Shown: in pieces, positions 37,237-46,233 of the stretch
How positions within the stretch are numbered: the first letter of the stretch is position 1
How the letters are laid out: each line of letters opens with the position of its first letter
DNA from: Raineyella sp. W15-4
GTDB lineage: Bacteria; Actinomycetota; Actinomycetes; Propionibacteriales; Propionibacteriaceae
DNA: 64,000 nucleotides
Assembly (NCBI RefSeq): GCF_033170155.1
Contig: NZ_CP137079.1
Location: 3,844,001 to 3,908,000 of the forward strand
Direction of reading: 5' to 3'
Notes under the pieces: generated by a model
Told to the model about the DNA's origin: nothing
What the model saw: the letters and a program-made list of their open reading frames with translations, nothing else
Databases searched by the model: none
Position numbers and translations under genes: made by a program

Positions 37237-38307
37237 ATGGATCTGCTCCAGCCGCTCCTGGTTCCCCTGGCCGGGATCAACGATTTCTTCAGCGCCATCG
37301 CGCAGCCGCTCTACTGGGTGGTTTCCGGCATCATGGTCGGCTTCCACTGGCTGCTCACGCCGGTCTTCGGCGCCGGCAGCGGCGCCGCTTGGGGCCTGTC
37401 GATCGTGCTGCTGACAGTGACCGTGCGTGCCGCGATGATCCCGCTGTTCGTCAAGCAGATCAACAGCACCCGCGGCATGCAGGAAGTGCAGCCCAAGCTG
37501 AAGGAGCTGCAGAAGAAGTACGCCGACGACCGGGAGCGGCTCGGCCAGGAGACGATGAAGCTCTACAAGGAGGAGGGCGTCAATCCGATGGCCTCCTGCC
37601 TGCCGCTGTTGATCCAGACGCCGTTCTTCCTCGCCCTCTACCGGGTGATCGACGGGGCGTCGCGGGGCGAGGCCCGGGGCTCCTGGCTGGCCGGTCCGCA
37701 GCACCAGCAGCTGCTCGACTCGCTGACCCACGCGACGATCTTCACCGTGCCGCTGTCGGGCCGGTTCTGGCCGTTCGAGAACGGGTTCGGCGGGGTCCAG
37801 GTCCTCACCGCGGTGATGACCATCATCATGGTGGTCGCCCAGTTCTTCACCTCACGTCAGATGTACTCCCGCAACATGTCGCCGGCGGCGATGACCGGGC
37901 CGATGGCGCAACAGCAGAAGATGATGGTGTACCTCTTCCCCGCGATGTACATCTTCTTCGGTGCCACCATCCCGGTGGGTGTGCTGATCTACCTGCTCAC
38001 CACGACGCTGTGGTCCTTCGGCCAGCAGGAGTGGATCATCCGGAACAACCCCTCCCCCGGCACGCCGGCCTACCTCGACTGGGAGGAGCGGATCCGCGCC
38101 AAGGGTCTCAATCCCCGCAAGGTGCGCCCCGGGGACAAGCTGACCCGCGCCCGGATCGCCGAGCTCAAGGCGGCCGAGGCCGCCGAAGTGGCGGCACAGC
38201 AGCAGGCAGCGCCGAAGAAGCAGAAGAAGGCGGCGCCGCCCTCGGCCGCGACCCGGCACCAGCCGACGCAGAGCAGCCGGGCCAAGCGCGCCGGCAAGAA
38301 GAAATAG
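37237..38307 (+). CDS. yidC: Membrane protein insertase YidC
   Basis: This 356-residue YidC/Oxa1 protein is of the Gram-positive type, without the large periplasmic domain. It has five membrane segments; the conserved hydrophilic-groove Arg is in TVRAAMIPLF, and the cytoplasmic coiled coil is KLKELQKKYADDRERLGQE. PLLIQTPFFLALYRVI and the later QQQKMMVYLFPAMY are family hallmarks. The C-terminal ~60 residues are Lys/Ala-rich, likely contacting ribosomes. It starts 16 bp after yidD. Confidence 0.96.
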   Translation: MDLLQPLLVPLAGINDFFSAIAQPLYWVVSGIMVGFHWLLTPVFGAGSGAAWGLSIVLLTVTVRAAMIPLFVKQINSTRGMQEVQPKLKELQKKYADDRERLGQETMKLYKEEGVNPMASCLPLLIQTPFFLALYRVIDGASRGEARGSWLAGPQHQQLLDSLTHATIFTVPLSGRFWPFENGFGGVQVLTAVMTIIMVVAQFFTSRQMYSRNMSPAAMTGPMAQQQKMMVYLFPAMYIFFGATIPVGVLIYLLTTTLWSFGQQEWIIRNNPSPGTPAYLDWEERIRAKGLNPRKVRPGDKLTRARIAELKAAEAAEVAAQQQAAPKKQKKAAPPSAATRHQPTQSSRAKRAGKKK

Positions 38308-38330
38308 GACGCAGCAGTCAGGTCGTCCGT

Positions 38331-38359
38331 GCCGCCGGGCCCGACGCAGGCCCGGTGGC
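38331..38359 (+). terminator. GC-rich hairpin between yidC and jag
   Basis: GCCGCCGGGCC (38331-38341) and GGCCCGGTGGC (38349-38359) can form an 11-bp stem with one mismatch and a 7-nt loop. No T-run follows directly. It may attenuate transcription from yidC into jag or stabilise the mRNA end. Confidence 0.4.
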
Positions 38360-38403
38360 GTACGCACCCCTTGGTTTTCACTGTTCCCATCGAGGAGTTT
38401 CCC

Positions 38404-39066
38404 ATGACCGATACGGATGTCAGCGCCGAGACCGTGGACCCCTCGCCGGAAACCACCGGCGGGCCCGACCTCGCGGAGCACGCGGCGGAGCGGGGGGAGG
38501 TACCGGCGGAGACGCTCGCGGCGGACGACCAGGGGTCTGCACCGGCCGACCAGGAGCCGGATGACGTCGAGGACGAGGACGGTGACGATCTGGCGGACGA
38601 CGGGCCGGACGGCCCCCTCGAGGTGGAGGGCGAGGTCGCGGCCGACTACCTGGAGGAACTGCTCGACATCGCCGACGAGGACGGCGACATCGACACCTTC
38701 GTGGAATCCGGCCGAGCGCACGTCTCGATCATCACCGACAGCGACGTCCTGATCGGGCGCAACGGCGAGGTGCTCGAGGCGCTCCAGGAGCTCTCCCGGC
38801 TCGCCGTTCTGGTCGAGACCGGTCACCGCAGCCGGCTGATGCTCGACATCGGCGGGCACCGGGAGCACCGGCGCCGCGAGCTGGAGGAGCTGGCCGCCGA
38901 CGCGATCGAAGAGGTCAAGGAGACCGGCGAGTCGGTGCGGCTGACCCCGATGAATCCCTTCGAGCGCAAGATCGTGCACGACGCCGTGGCCGCGGCGGGG
39001 CTGTTCTCGGAGTCCGAGGGCGAGGAGCCGAACCGGCGGGTCGTGGTGATGGCCGCCGAGGACTGA
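38404..39066 (+). CDS. jag: Jag/KhpB-like RNA-binding protein (KH + R3H)
   Basis: This 220-residue protein has a strongly acidic ~75-residue N-terminal region, then a KH-like domain with IGRNGEVLEALQELSRLAV, and a C-terminal R3H domain with LTPMNPFERKIVHDAV. These proteins bind RNA and often sit after yidC. ATG 38404 has GGAG upstream. The acidic extension is longer than in Firmicutes relatives, as usual in actinobacteria. Confidence 0.93.
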   Translation: MTDTDVSAETVDPSPETTGGPDLAEHAAERGEVPAETLAADDQGSAPADQEPDDVEDEDGDDLADDGPDGPLEVEGEVAADYLEELLDIADEDGDIDTFVESGRAHVSIITDSDVLIGRNGEVLEALQELSRLAVLVETGHRSRLMLDIGGHREHRRRELEELAADAIEEVKETGESVRLTPMNPFERKIVHDAVAAAGLFSESEGEEPNRRVVVMAAED

Positions 39067-39069
39067 CCG

Positions 39070-39759
39070 ATGTCGGAGACGATGCCGCCCGGCGAGGCCC
39101 AGGTCGAGATTCCCGACCCGGATATCGTCCGGGCGGTTTTCGGTCCCCAGGAACCGATCATCCGGGCGTACGCCGAGATCCTCGCCACCCGCGGGAGCGA
39201 ATGGGGACTGATCGGCCCGCGCGAGACCCCCCGGCTGTGGGACCGACATCTGTTCAACTGCGCCGCACTGCTGTCGCTGCTCCCCCACGGCTGCACCGTC
39301 GCCGACGTCGGCTCCGGGGCCGGGCTGCCGGGACTCGTCCTGGCGATCGGCCGGCCGGACGCCAGGGTGAATCTGATCGAGCCGTTGCAGCGGCGAGTGA
39401 ACTTCCTCGAGCTCGCCGTGGCGGAACTGGAGCTCGGTGACCGGGTCGAGGTGCTGCACGGACGCGCCGAGGAGTTCGATCCCGGGACTGGGTTCGATGT
39501 AGTGACGTCCCGGGCCGTCGGGGCGCTGACCAAGTTGATCGGCTGGTGCCTGCCGTTGGTACGGACCGGTGGTGCGGGGGGCGGCGGGGAGATCCTGGCG
39601 CTGAAGGGTGTCGGCGCGCAGGCCGAGGTCGAGAAGGCCACGAAGGAATTACGCAAGGCGCGGCTGAGCGCCGAGGTGTTGAGCGTACGCGCCGACCCGC
39701 GGACGGCGTCGACGACCGTCGTACGGCTACGCCGGACGGTTCGTCAGGAGCGATTCTGA
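39070..39759 (+). CDS. rsmG: 16S rRNA (guanine-N7) methyltransferase RsmG
   Basis: This 229-residue SAM-dependent methyltransferase methylates G527 of 16S rRNA (family knowledge). The SAM-binding motif is VADVGSGAGLPGLVLAI. WDRHLFNCAAL precedes it, and VVTSRAVGALTKLIGW follows. It starts 3 bp after jag, so it is in the same transcript. Confidence 0.95.
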   Translation: MSETMPPGEAQVEIPDPDIVRAVFGPQEPIIRAYAEILATRGSEWGLIGPRETPRLWDRHLFNCAALLSLLPHGCTVADVGSGAGLPGLVLAIGRPDARVNLIEPLQRRVNFLELAVAELELGDRVEVLHGRAEEFDPGTGFDVVTSRAVGALTKLIGWCLPLVRTGGAGGGGEILALKGVGAQAEVEKATKELRKARLSAEVLSVRADPRTASTTVVRLRRTVRQERF

Positions 39760-40224
39760 GCGGAGTGATCGGCGCCTGGTGACTGCGGATCGGCGGCGGC
39801 CGGGCTGACATGGCCGACTGGGGAAGTGTGCTGAGGCCCGGTCCGGCAGTGTTTCACGGGAAACATTCGTGGCTGTGCCGGCTTCGGTTGTGGCTGTGCC
39901 GGCATCGATGCCCGAATATCTCTCTTTCTAGCATAAATCCTAGATAAATCTTCTCCCGAGGGAGGCGCGTCGGCGGCGTCGGTCGGCCGTCCGCGGCGGT
40001 CGTCCGTGGCGTGAGAAGGCAGTCGGGGACGTGTCGGAAGTGATGAAGACCGCGTCGCCGTATCGATGCGCGGTGTTGCGGATGCGCGAATGACGGTGGT
40101 GTGATTTCATGGATGTCACACGCTGACCGGTTCGACGAACAAGGTCTGGCGAACATTGTCGGAACCGGGGATGAGGGTGGAAGCCCCACGCCTCCCCCGC
40201 TGGCCGCGAAAGGTCCCTACCCAG
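39760..40224. promoter_or_regulatory. rsmG-parA intergenic region with one-mismatch parS
   Basis: TGTTTCACGGGAAACA at 39850-39865 differs from the parS consensus TGTTTCACGTGAAACA in one base. An AT-rich stretch (~39914-39950, with TAGCATAAATCC and TAGATAAATC) is a likely promoter area for parAB. The rest is GC-rich without a convincing gene. The parA frame is open back to 40156, but the better start is 40225. Confidence 0.65.
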
Positions 40225-41151
40225 ATGGCTCTTCTGAAACGGCGCGCCTCGACCCCCCACGGGCCGAAGCGGGCACTCTACGAGACGGATGAGACCCCGG
40301 AGATCGAGACGCCGGATGATCTGGACGATGTTTCACGTGAAACACGCCCCGCTCTCCCCCGCCCTCCGGCCCCGAGGATCGTTGCGGTGGTCAACCAGAA
40401 GGGCGGCGTCGGGAAGACCACGACCGCAGTGAACCTGGCCGCCGGCCTCGGCTTCGGCGGCCTCAACGTCCTGCTGGTCGACCTCGACCCGCAGGGCAAC
40501 GCGTCGACGGCGGTGGGCGGCGAGCACCGCGACGGCGAGCCGGGCACATACGAGGTGCTGATCGATCAGGAGCGGATCGCCGATCACGCCCAGCTGTCGC
40601 CGGAGGCGCCCAACCTGAAGGTGTTGGTGGCCACGATGGACCTGGCCGGTGCGGAGATCGAGCTGGTCTCGGTTGTTTCACGTGAAACACGCCTGAAGCG
40701 AGCTGTCGACGCGTACGTCGCCGAGCATGACGTCGACTACGTCATCATCGACTGCCCACCCTCGTTGGGGATCCTCACCGTCAATGCGTTCGTCGCTGCC
40801 GAGGAGTTACTCATCCCGATCCAGTGTGAGTACTACGCGCTGGAGGGTCTCACCCAGCTGCAGCGATCGATCGCGATGGTCAAGGCCAACATCAACCCGG
40901 CCCTGGCGCTGCGGACGGTGATCCTGACGATGTTCGACGGACGTACCCGGCTGTCCTCCGACGTGGCCGGGCAGGTCCGGCAGTACTTCCCCCAGGAGAC
41001 GATGGAAACCGTCATCCCCCGGTCCGTCCGGATCGCGGAGGCACCCAGCTACGGACAGACGGTCATCACCTATCAGCCCGCCTCGGCGGGCGGCCAGGCC
41101 TATCTGGCGGCAGCAGAAGAGTTGGCACGACGCGGAGCGGAGCAGTACTGA
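40225..41151 (+). CDS. parA: Chromosome partitioning ATPase ParA (Soj)
   Basis: This protein of about 308 residues is a deviant Walker ATPase: [21 protein letters not shown] near the start, [12 protein letters not shown], and [13 protein letters not shown]. It moves ParB-parS complexes to segregate origins. An N-terminal ~50-residue basic/acidic extension precedes the core. The two perfect parS sites inside the gene are read in the same frame and each adds VSRET to the protein (~residues 36-40 and ~151-155). ATG 40225 has AAAGG upstream; TTG 40156 and ATG 40171 are alternatives. The stop overlaps parB (TGATG). Confidence 0.95.
   Translation: MALLKRRASTPHGPKRALYETDETPEIETPDDLDDVSRETRPALPRPPAPRIVAVVNQKGGVGKTTTAVNLAAGLGFGGLNVLLVDLDPQGNASTAVGGEHRDGEPGTYEVLIDQERIADHAQLSPEAPNLKVLVATMDLAGAEIELVSVVSRETRLKRAVDAYVAEHDVDYVIIDCPPSLGILTVNAFVAAEELLIPIQCEYYALEGLTQLQRSIAMVKANINPALALRTVILTMFDGRTRLSSDVAGQVRQYFPQETMETVIPRSVRIAEAPSYGQTVITYQPASAGGQAYLAAAEELARRGAEQY
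40329..40344. other. parS: parS site 1 inside parA
   Basis: This is a perfect TGTTTCACGTGAAACA palindrome, the ParB binding site. Read in the parA frame it encodes VSRET in the N-terminal extension. Confidence 0.95.
40674..40689. other. parS: parS site 2 inside parA
   Basis: This is a second perfect TGTTTCACGTGAAACA, 345 bp after the first and in the same codon phase (VSRET). It lies between Walker-type blocks of ParA. Confidence 0.95.
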
Positions 41152-42242
41152 TGGCAGAACGACGAGCAGGACTCGGGCGGGGACTCGGTGAGCTCTTCCA
41201 GCGGACCGATCTGGATGCCCCGCCGCACCCGGTCGACCAGCACGTCATCGTCGACACGATGCATCGACAGACCGAGGAGTCGACGCGACCGGTGGTCTCC
41301 ACCGTACCGACGCCGGAGGAGACCGCACCGACACCGGGTGAGCACGACCGGCCGCGCCAGAACGCGGTCGAGCAACCCGCGGTGGAGCCGGACGCAGCCG
41401 AATCGGAGAGTACCGTCGTGGACCCCTCGAACGGGTACTACGCCGACATCCCGATCGATCGGATCCATCCGAATCTCAAGCAGCCCCGCCAGGTCTTCGA
41501 CGAAGACGCCCTCGATGAACTGGTCGGCTCGATCCGCGAGGTCGGCCTGCTGCAGCCGATCGTGGTCCGCGAGGACGGCGAGGGTGCGTACGAGTTGGTC
41601 ATGGGGGAGCGACGCTGGCGAGCGTCATCCCTGGCCGGGCTGGAGACGGTGCCCTCGATCGTACGGGAGACCGCCGATGACGACATGCTGCGGGACGCGC
41701 TGCTGGAGAATATCCACCGGGTCCAGTTGAACCCGCTCGAAGAGGCGGCGGCCTATCAGCAGCTGATGGAGGACTTCGGTTGCACCCAACAGGAACTGGG
41801 GGCGCGGATCAAGCGGTCTCGCTCACAGATCGCGAACATGATCAGATTGTTGAATCTTCCACCATCTGTGCAGCGGCAGGTGGCTGCAGGGGTGCTGTCG
41901 GCGGGACATGCCCGGGCGTTGCTAGGTCTGACCGACCGGTGGGCCCAGGAACGTCTGGCCACCCGGATCGTCACCGAGGGGCTGTCGGTACGGATGACCG
42001 AGGAGATCGTCGCCCGGGGTGGCGGCGACGGACCTCGTCCCGGCCGTCGGTCGGCGCGGGACAGGGATCCGCAGCTCCAGGAGCTCTCCGCCCAGCTGGG
42101 TGACTACTTCGACACCCGGGTCGAGGTCACTCGAGGGGCGCGGAAGGGCAAGATCGTTCTGGAGTTCGTCTCCGAGGCCGACCTGGAACGGATCATGGCT
42201 CTGCTCAAGCCCGGCAGCCGGCGGCCGGCCCGCACCGCCTGA
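41151..42242 (+). CDS. parB: Chromosome partitioning protein ParB (Spo0J)
   Basis: In this 363-residue protein a ~90-residue variable, acidic N-terminus leads to the CTPase/ParB-N domain ([35 protein letters not shown] and [16 protein letters not shown]). A helix-turn-helix follows ([23 protein letters not shown]) that reads parS, and a C-terminal dimerisation part. The nearby parS sites are its targets. It overlaps the parA stop by one base. Confidence 0.96.
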   Translation: MAERRAGLGRGLGELFQRTDLDAPPHPVDQHVIVDTMHRQTEESTRPVVSTVPTPEETAPTPGEHDRPRQNAVEQPAVEPDAAESESTVVDPSNGYYADIPIDRIHPNLKQPRQVFDEDALDELVGSIREVGLLQPIVVREDGEGAYELVMGERRWRASSLAGLETVPSIVRETADDDMLRDALLENIHRVQLNPLEEAAAYQQLMEDFGCTQQELGARIKRSRSQIANMIRLLNLPPSVQRQVAAGVLSAGHARALLGLTDRWAQERLATRIVTEGLSVRMTEEIVARGGGDGPRPGRRSARDRDPQLQELSAQLGDYFDTRVEVTRGARKGKIVLEFVSEADLERIMALLKPGSRRPARTA

Positions 42243-42384
42243 GGTGTCGGCCCCCGCCGCCCGACCCCTGGGCGCGTACCGCCTGACGCACCGCAGTGCG
42301 GGCCGGGATGGCGGTGGGGGAGCGGGGGCCGAAGAGAAGGCGCTGTTATCGGTGGCTGGGTAGCGCGATGATCGTAGACTCTAC

Positions 42385-42412
42385 GGCTATCTATTAATCA
42401 TTTGATAGAGCC
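42385..42412. terminator. AT-rich hairpin between parB and DUF3817 gene
   Basis: GGCTATC and GATAGAGCC pair with a 2-nt bulge around an AT-rich loop containing TATTAATCATT. It lies 143 bp after the parB stop, between convergent genes. The base composition is far lower in GC than the surroundings. It could be a terminator, although no T-run follows. The rest of 42243-42476 shows nothing else. Confidence 0.35.
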
Positions 42413-42476
42413 AGATATGAGCTGATCGTTCGGGGCGGTCGCCACCGGCCACTGCGCCTGGCCGGGTCTGCTCGAC

Positions 42477-42878
42477 TCAGGCCTCGAGCTGGTTCGGAGA
42501 ATCGGACCCCGCGGCGGGGATCTCGGCAGCCCCGGTGGCAGCCGCATCGGCCTCGGCGAGGTGGCGGCGGACGTTACGGGTCGCGTAGTGCTCGGCGACG
42601 AAGGACAGGAACGGGATGGTGCCGGCCAGCGCGATCAGCAGCAGGTTCACCCAGGGCCACTTCACCCGGCGACCGATGTCGTACGCGGTGATCAGCAGCA
42701 CCATGTAGAGCCAGCCGTGGGCCACCCCGAGGTAGGAGACCATCGCCGGACTGTGCCACACGTACTTCAGTGGCATGGCGACGCAGACCAGGGCGACGAG
42801 CAGGCAGCCCACCACCCAGGCCATCACGCGGTAGCGGGTGAGAGCGGCCAGGATGGCCGAGCGCTTCTGGGGATCCAT
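42477..42878 (-). CDS. DUF3817 family membrane protein
   Basis: This 133-residue protein has three membrane segments (VMAWVVGCLLVALVCVAMPLK; VAHGWLYMVLLITAYDIG; WVNLLLIALAGTIPFLSFVAEH), the DUF3817 pattern with the conserved HGWLYM. The first ~17 residues and the last ~25 are polar. Function is unknown; relatives often sit near cytochrome oxidase assembly genes, and here the SURF1 gene lies just upstream (106-bp gap). ATG 42878 has AGAGGAAC upstream. Confidence 0.85.
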   Translation of the reverse strand: MDPQKRSAILAALTRYRVMAWVVGCLLVALVCVAMPLKYVWHSPAMVSYLGVAHGWLYMVLLITAYDIGRRVKWPWVNLLLIALAGTIPFLSFVAEHYATRNVRRHLAEADAAATGAAEIPAAGSDSPNQLEA

Positions 42879-42984
42879 GTTCCTCTGTTCCTCTTCCTCG
42901 GGTAAGGGTGGCGGTGCGGGACGGGCAGCGGTCGGGGCTGGGTCGGCGGTGGCGCGGCGGGGCGCGGCGGGAGCAGCCGCCGGG

Positions 42985-43740
42985 TCAGGACATCCGATCG
43001 GGATCGGGCCCGATCTCATCCTGCGTGATGAGACCAAGATCGGCGAGCCGACGCCGATCGGCGGCACGTCCGAGGTGGCCGGCGAGGTAGATCGCGAAGC
43101 CCAGGGCGCACGCGGCGAACACCCACCACTGCAGGGCGTAGCCGAAGTTCTGCACCGAGCCGCGGCCGGACGGCAGATTCGGGGTGGCCGGCTGCAGGCC
43201 CTGGCCGGTGGCCAGGTCGTCCGGCAGGGTGACATAGCCGGCGATCATCGGGTCCGGCCAGCGCTGCACCAGGACGGGCAGGTAGACCGAGCCGATCTGT
43301 CCGTCCGGCACCGACCCGGTGGCCTGTGCATCCGAGGCGAGCAGCACTCCGCGCTGGTCCACCGCGCCGGTCGGCGCCGGTGGGGGAGTGGTCCCGGTCG
43401 ACTCCCCGCGGATCACCGGCACCAGCGTGCCGTCCGCGGTCCGCAGCGGGGTGAGCACCCGGAACGTGCCCGGCCTGCCGTCGACCGGGATCAGCAACTG
43501 CTCCTCGGGCACGTACGTCCCGGTGAAGGCGACAGTCCGTCCATAGCCGTCGGTGATCTGCTGCCCCGCCTGAGCCACCGAGACCAGCGGCACGGCCGGC
43601 TCGTTCATCCTGGCGACCGCGCCGTGCTGGCCCTGGTCCTGGAAGACCTGCATCTGCCACAGGCCGAGCCCGATCATCACCCCGGCGAGCACCAGCCCGA
43701 CGAGGAGCAGCGCGACCTGTTGGATCCGGGTCCGCACCAT
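42985..43740 (-). CDS. SURF1 family protein
   Basis: This 251-residue protein has the SURF1 layout: an N-terminal membrane helix (VALLLVGLVLAGVMIGLGLWQ), a large extracellular domain with GTYVPEEQLLIPVDGRPGTF and PLRTADGTLVPVIRG, and a C-terminal helix (WWVFAACALGFAIYLAGHL). SURF1 proteins help assemble cytochrome c oxidase (haem a3 site). ATG 43740 lies 2 bp after the ddl stop, so translation is coupled. A frame extension to 43869 lies inside ddl and is rejected. Confidence 0.88.
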   Translation of the reverse strand: MVRTRIQQVALLLVGLVLAGVMIGLGLWQMQVFQDQGQHGAVARMNEPAVPLVSVAQAGQQITDGYGRTVAFTGTYVPEEQLLIPVDGRPGTFRVLTPLRTADGTLVPVIRGESTGTTPPPAPTGAVDQRGVLLASDAQATGSVPDGQIGSVYLPVLVQRWPDPMIAGYVTLPDDLATGQGLQPATPNLPSGRGSVQNFGYALQWWVFAACALGFAIYLAGHLGRAADRRRLADLGLITQDEIGPDPDRMS

Positions 43741-43742
43741 GG

Positions 43743-44807
43743 TCAGGGGAGCTGACGCCGGCGGGCCTCGCGGACCAGTGCCTCGCAGACCTCCCCCAGG
43801 TCGAGGCCGGCGGCGTCGAGTTCGAGCGGCACCAGCGAGGTCTCGGTCATTCCCGGGGCGACGTTGCACTCCAGGAAGTAGGGCACCCCGTCGCGGATGA
43901 TGATGTCGGTGCGGGAGATGTCGCGCAGATGCAGCCGGTCATGGACCCGCAGCGCCATGTCGGCACAGGCCTCAGCGACCTCGTCCGGCACCTCGGCCGG
44001 GGTGATGAAGCGAGTGGTGCCGGCGGTGTAGCGGGAGGAGTAGTCGTAGTCGCCGGAGTCGGGGCGGATCTCGACCGCCGGCAGCGCCCGGGGGCCGTCG
44101 CCGCGGTCGATGACCGTCACGGCCACCTCGATCCCGTCGATGTAGGTCTCCACCACCGCGACATCGCCGTACGCGTACGCGCCGACCATCGCCGAGGCGA
44201 GCTCCTCGCGGCCGGTGACCTTGGAGCAGCCGAGCGAGGACCCGGAGCGCGACGGCTTGACGAACATCGGGAAGCCGATCCGCTCGCCGAGGGCGTCCAT
44301 CAGGGCGCGGGCCCCGAGCTCGCGGAACACCTCGTCGGGCAGGGCGACCTGCTGCGGCGTGGTGAGCCCGATGCCGCGGATCACCGAGGTGGCGATCGAC
44401 TTGTCGAAGGCGACCCGGCTGTCCGCGCCGGTGGCTCCGACGTACGGCACGCCGAGCAGCCCGAGCACCTCCCGCAGCGACCCGTCCTCACCGGTGGCGC
44501 CGTGCACCAGTGGGAACACCACCGGGTCGTCGAGGTCGCGGAGCAGGGTGACCAGGTCGGAGTTCACGTCCGACTCGACCACGGTGCAGCCGCGGTCGCG
44601 CAGCGCCTGGGCGACCCGGCGGCCGGACCGCAGGGACACCTCACGCTCGTGGGACAGGCCGCCGGCGAGCACCACGATGGTGCCCAGCGCGGTCCCCTCG
44701 AGCGGGGCCGACGGGGTGCCCAGTGCCGGGCCGGAGAGCGGGCCCTCGCCGGTGGCGTCGGTCAGTGGTGCCTCGGGGGTGGGGATCTGGTTGCCGGTGG
44801 CGGTCAT
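43743..44807 (-). CDS. ddl: D-alanine-D-alanine ligase
   Basis: This ATP-grasp enzyme of about 354 residues makes the D-Ala-D-Ala dipeptide of peptidoglycan. Motifs are VVLAGGLSHEREVSLRSG, FPLVHGATGEDGSLREVL, YVGATGADSRVAFDKS, FVKPSRSGSSLGCSKV and the final NVAPGMTETSLVP. The N-terminal ~40 residues are an extra low-complexity stretch. Two ATGs lie together (44810 and 44807); AGGAGG spacing favours 44807. The residue set looks like D-Ala-D-Ala rather than D-lactate ligases, but I did not align it. Confidence 0.93.
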   Translation of the reverse strand: MTATGNQIPTPEAPLTDATGEGPLSGPALGTPSAPLEGTALGTIVVLAGGLSHEREVSLRSGRRVAQALRDRGCTVVESDVNSDLVTLLRDLDDPVVFPLVHGATGEDGSLREVLGLLGVPYVGATGADSRVAFDKSIATSVIRGIGLTTPQQVALPDEVFRELGARALMDALGERIGFPMFVKPSRSGSSLGCSKVTGREELASAMVGAYAYGDVAVVETYIDGIEVAVTVIDRGDGPRALPAVEIRPDSGDYDYSSRYTAGTTRFITPAEVPDEVAEACADMALRVHDRLHLRDISRTDIIIRDGVPYFLECNVAPGMTETSLVPLELDAAGLDLGEVCEALVREARRRQLP

Positions 44808-44826
44808 CATTCCTCCTGGACGCTCG

Positions 44827-46143
44827 TCACGCCTGGTCGGGGCGGGGACTGGTGGGCTCCACGACGCTGTGCGGATGGGTGGCCCCGGGATGGACGCCGA
44901 ACGTACGGTTCAGCTGGGACTCCCGGTTCAGCACCTCACCGAGGCGCCGGACCCCCTCCCGGATCCGTTCCGGGGTCGGATAGCAGTACGACAGCCGGAT
45001 GTTGCGGGCGCCCAGATCGTCGGCGTAGAAGGCTGTGCCAGGGGTGTAGGCGACCCGATTCGTCACCGCGCGGGGCAGCATCGCCTGGGAGTCGATCCCG
45101 ACCGGCACGGTCAGCCAGACGAAGAATCCGCCGCGCGGGTGGGTCCAGCTGCTGCCGGCGGGCATGTACTCGGTCAGTGCCTTGAGCATCGCGTCGCGGC
45201 GCTCCCGGTACATGTCGCGGAAGACGTCGATCTGGTGGCGCCAGTCGTGCACCCGCAGGTATGTCGAGACCGCGTACTGGGAGAACGTCGGCGGGGAGAG
45301 CGTCGCGGACTCCTGCGCCAGCACCAGCTTCTCCCGGACGGCGTGCGGGGCGAGCACCCAGCCGACCCGGAAACCGGGGGAGAAGGTCTTGGAGAAGGAG
45401 CCCATGTAGAGCACCTGCTCACCTTCCATCGACCGGATGGCGGGCAGTCGCTCGCCCTCCAGGTCGAGCAGGCCGTACGGGTTGTCCTCGACGATCAGCA
45501 GGCCGGTCTCCCGGGCCACCTCGAGGATCGCCTTGCGGCGCTCCAGCGTCATGGTGATGCCGCTGGGGTTGTTGTAGTTGGGGATGGTGTAGAGGAACTT
45601 CACCTTCTGGCCGGCGGCGGTGAGGGTCAGCACGGCCTCCCGGAGCCGCTCCGGGACCAGACCGTCCTCGTCCATCTCGACGTGGACGACCCGGGCCTGG
45701 TAGGAGGCGAAGGTGCTCAGCGCGCCGACATAGCTGGGCGCCTCGGCGAGGATGACGTCACCGGGGTCGCAGAAGATCCGGGTGATCAGGTCGAGGGCCT
45801 GTTGGCTGCCGACAGTCACCGTGACATCGTCCGGGTGGGCCCTGATGCCCTCCTCGGCCATCACCTCGCAGATCTGCTCGCGCAGCATCGGCTCACCCTG
45901 GCCGGAACCGTACTGCAGGGCCTTGGGGCCGGCGGAGGACTGGATCATGTCACCCAGCGCGTTCGCCACCATGTCGAGGGGCAGGTCCGCGATGTTCGGC
46001 ATGCCGCCGGCGAGCGAGACCACCTCGGGTCGGTTCGCGACGGCGAAGAGAGCTCGTACGGCCGACTCCTTCATCCCGAACGCCCGGGCGGCGTAGCGGT
46101 CGTGGTAGAGGTCGAGTCGGGTGTCACGGCGTTGAGGTTCCAT
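44827..46143 (-). CDS. PLP-dependent class I aminotransferase (2-aminoadipate/MocR-like fold)
   Basis: This 438-residue fold-type I aminotransferase has the PLP lysine in GSFSKTFSPGFRVGW. VVSLAGGMPN is at the N-terminus, with GSQQALDLI, IPNYNNPSG and VEDNPYGLL. The pattern resembles LysN/2-aminoadipate and aromatic/branched-chain aminotransferases; the exact substrate is unknown. There is no GntR domain. ATG 46143 has GGGGTGAG upstream. It lies 19 bp before ddl on the same strand. Confidence 0.9.
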   Translation of the reverse strand: MEPQRRDTRLDLYHDRYAARAFGMKESAVRALFAVANRPEVVSLAGGMPNIADLPLDMVANALGDMIQSSAGPKALQYGSGQGEPMLREQICEVMAEEGIRAHPDDVTVTVGSQQALDLITRIFCDPGDVILAEAPSYVGALSTFASYQARVVHVEMDEDGLVPERLREAVLTLTAAGQKVKFLYTIPNYNNPSGITMTLERRKAILEVARETGLLIVEDNPYGLLDLEGERLPAIRSMEGEQVLYMGSFSKTFSPGFRVGWVLAPHAVREKLVLAQESATLSPPTFSQYAVSTYLRVHDWRHQIDVFRDMYRERRDAMLKALTEYMPAGSSWTHPRGGFFVWLTVPVGIDSQAMLPRAVTNRVAYTPGTAFYADDLGARNIRLSYCYPTPERIREGVRRLGEVLNRESQLNRTFGVHPGATHPHSVVEPTSPRPDQA

Positions 46144-46199
46144 CGAGCTCACCCCGCCCAGTGTGCCACCCACGCCCGAGGCGGGCCGCGCTGTTCAGA

Positions 46200-46227
46200 T
46201 TGTCCGTGCCGTCCCCGGGAATAGGAT
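46200..46227 (+). promoter_or_regulatory. Leaderless promoter of the GNAT gene
   Basis: TTGTCC (46200-46205) and TAGGAT (46222-46227) are 16 bp apart; the ATG follows 6 bp later, which places transcription start at the start codon. Confidence 0.65.
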
Positions 46228-46233
46228 GGAGCC

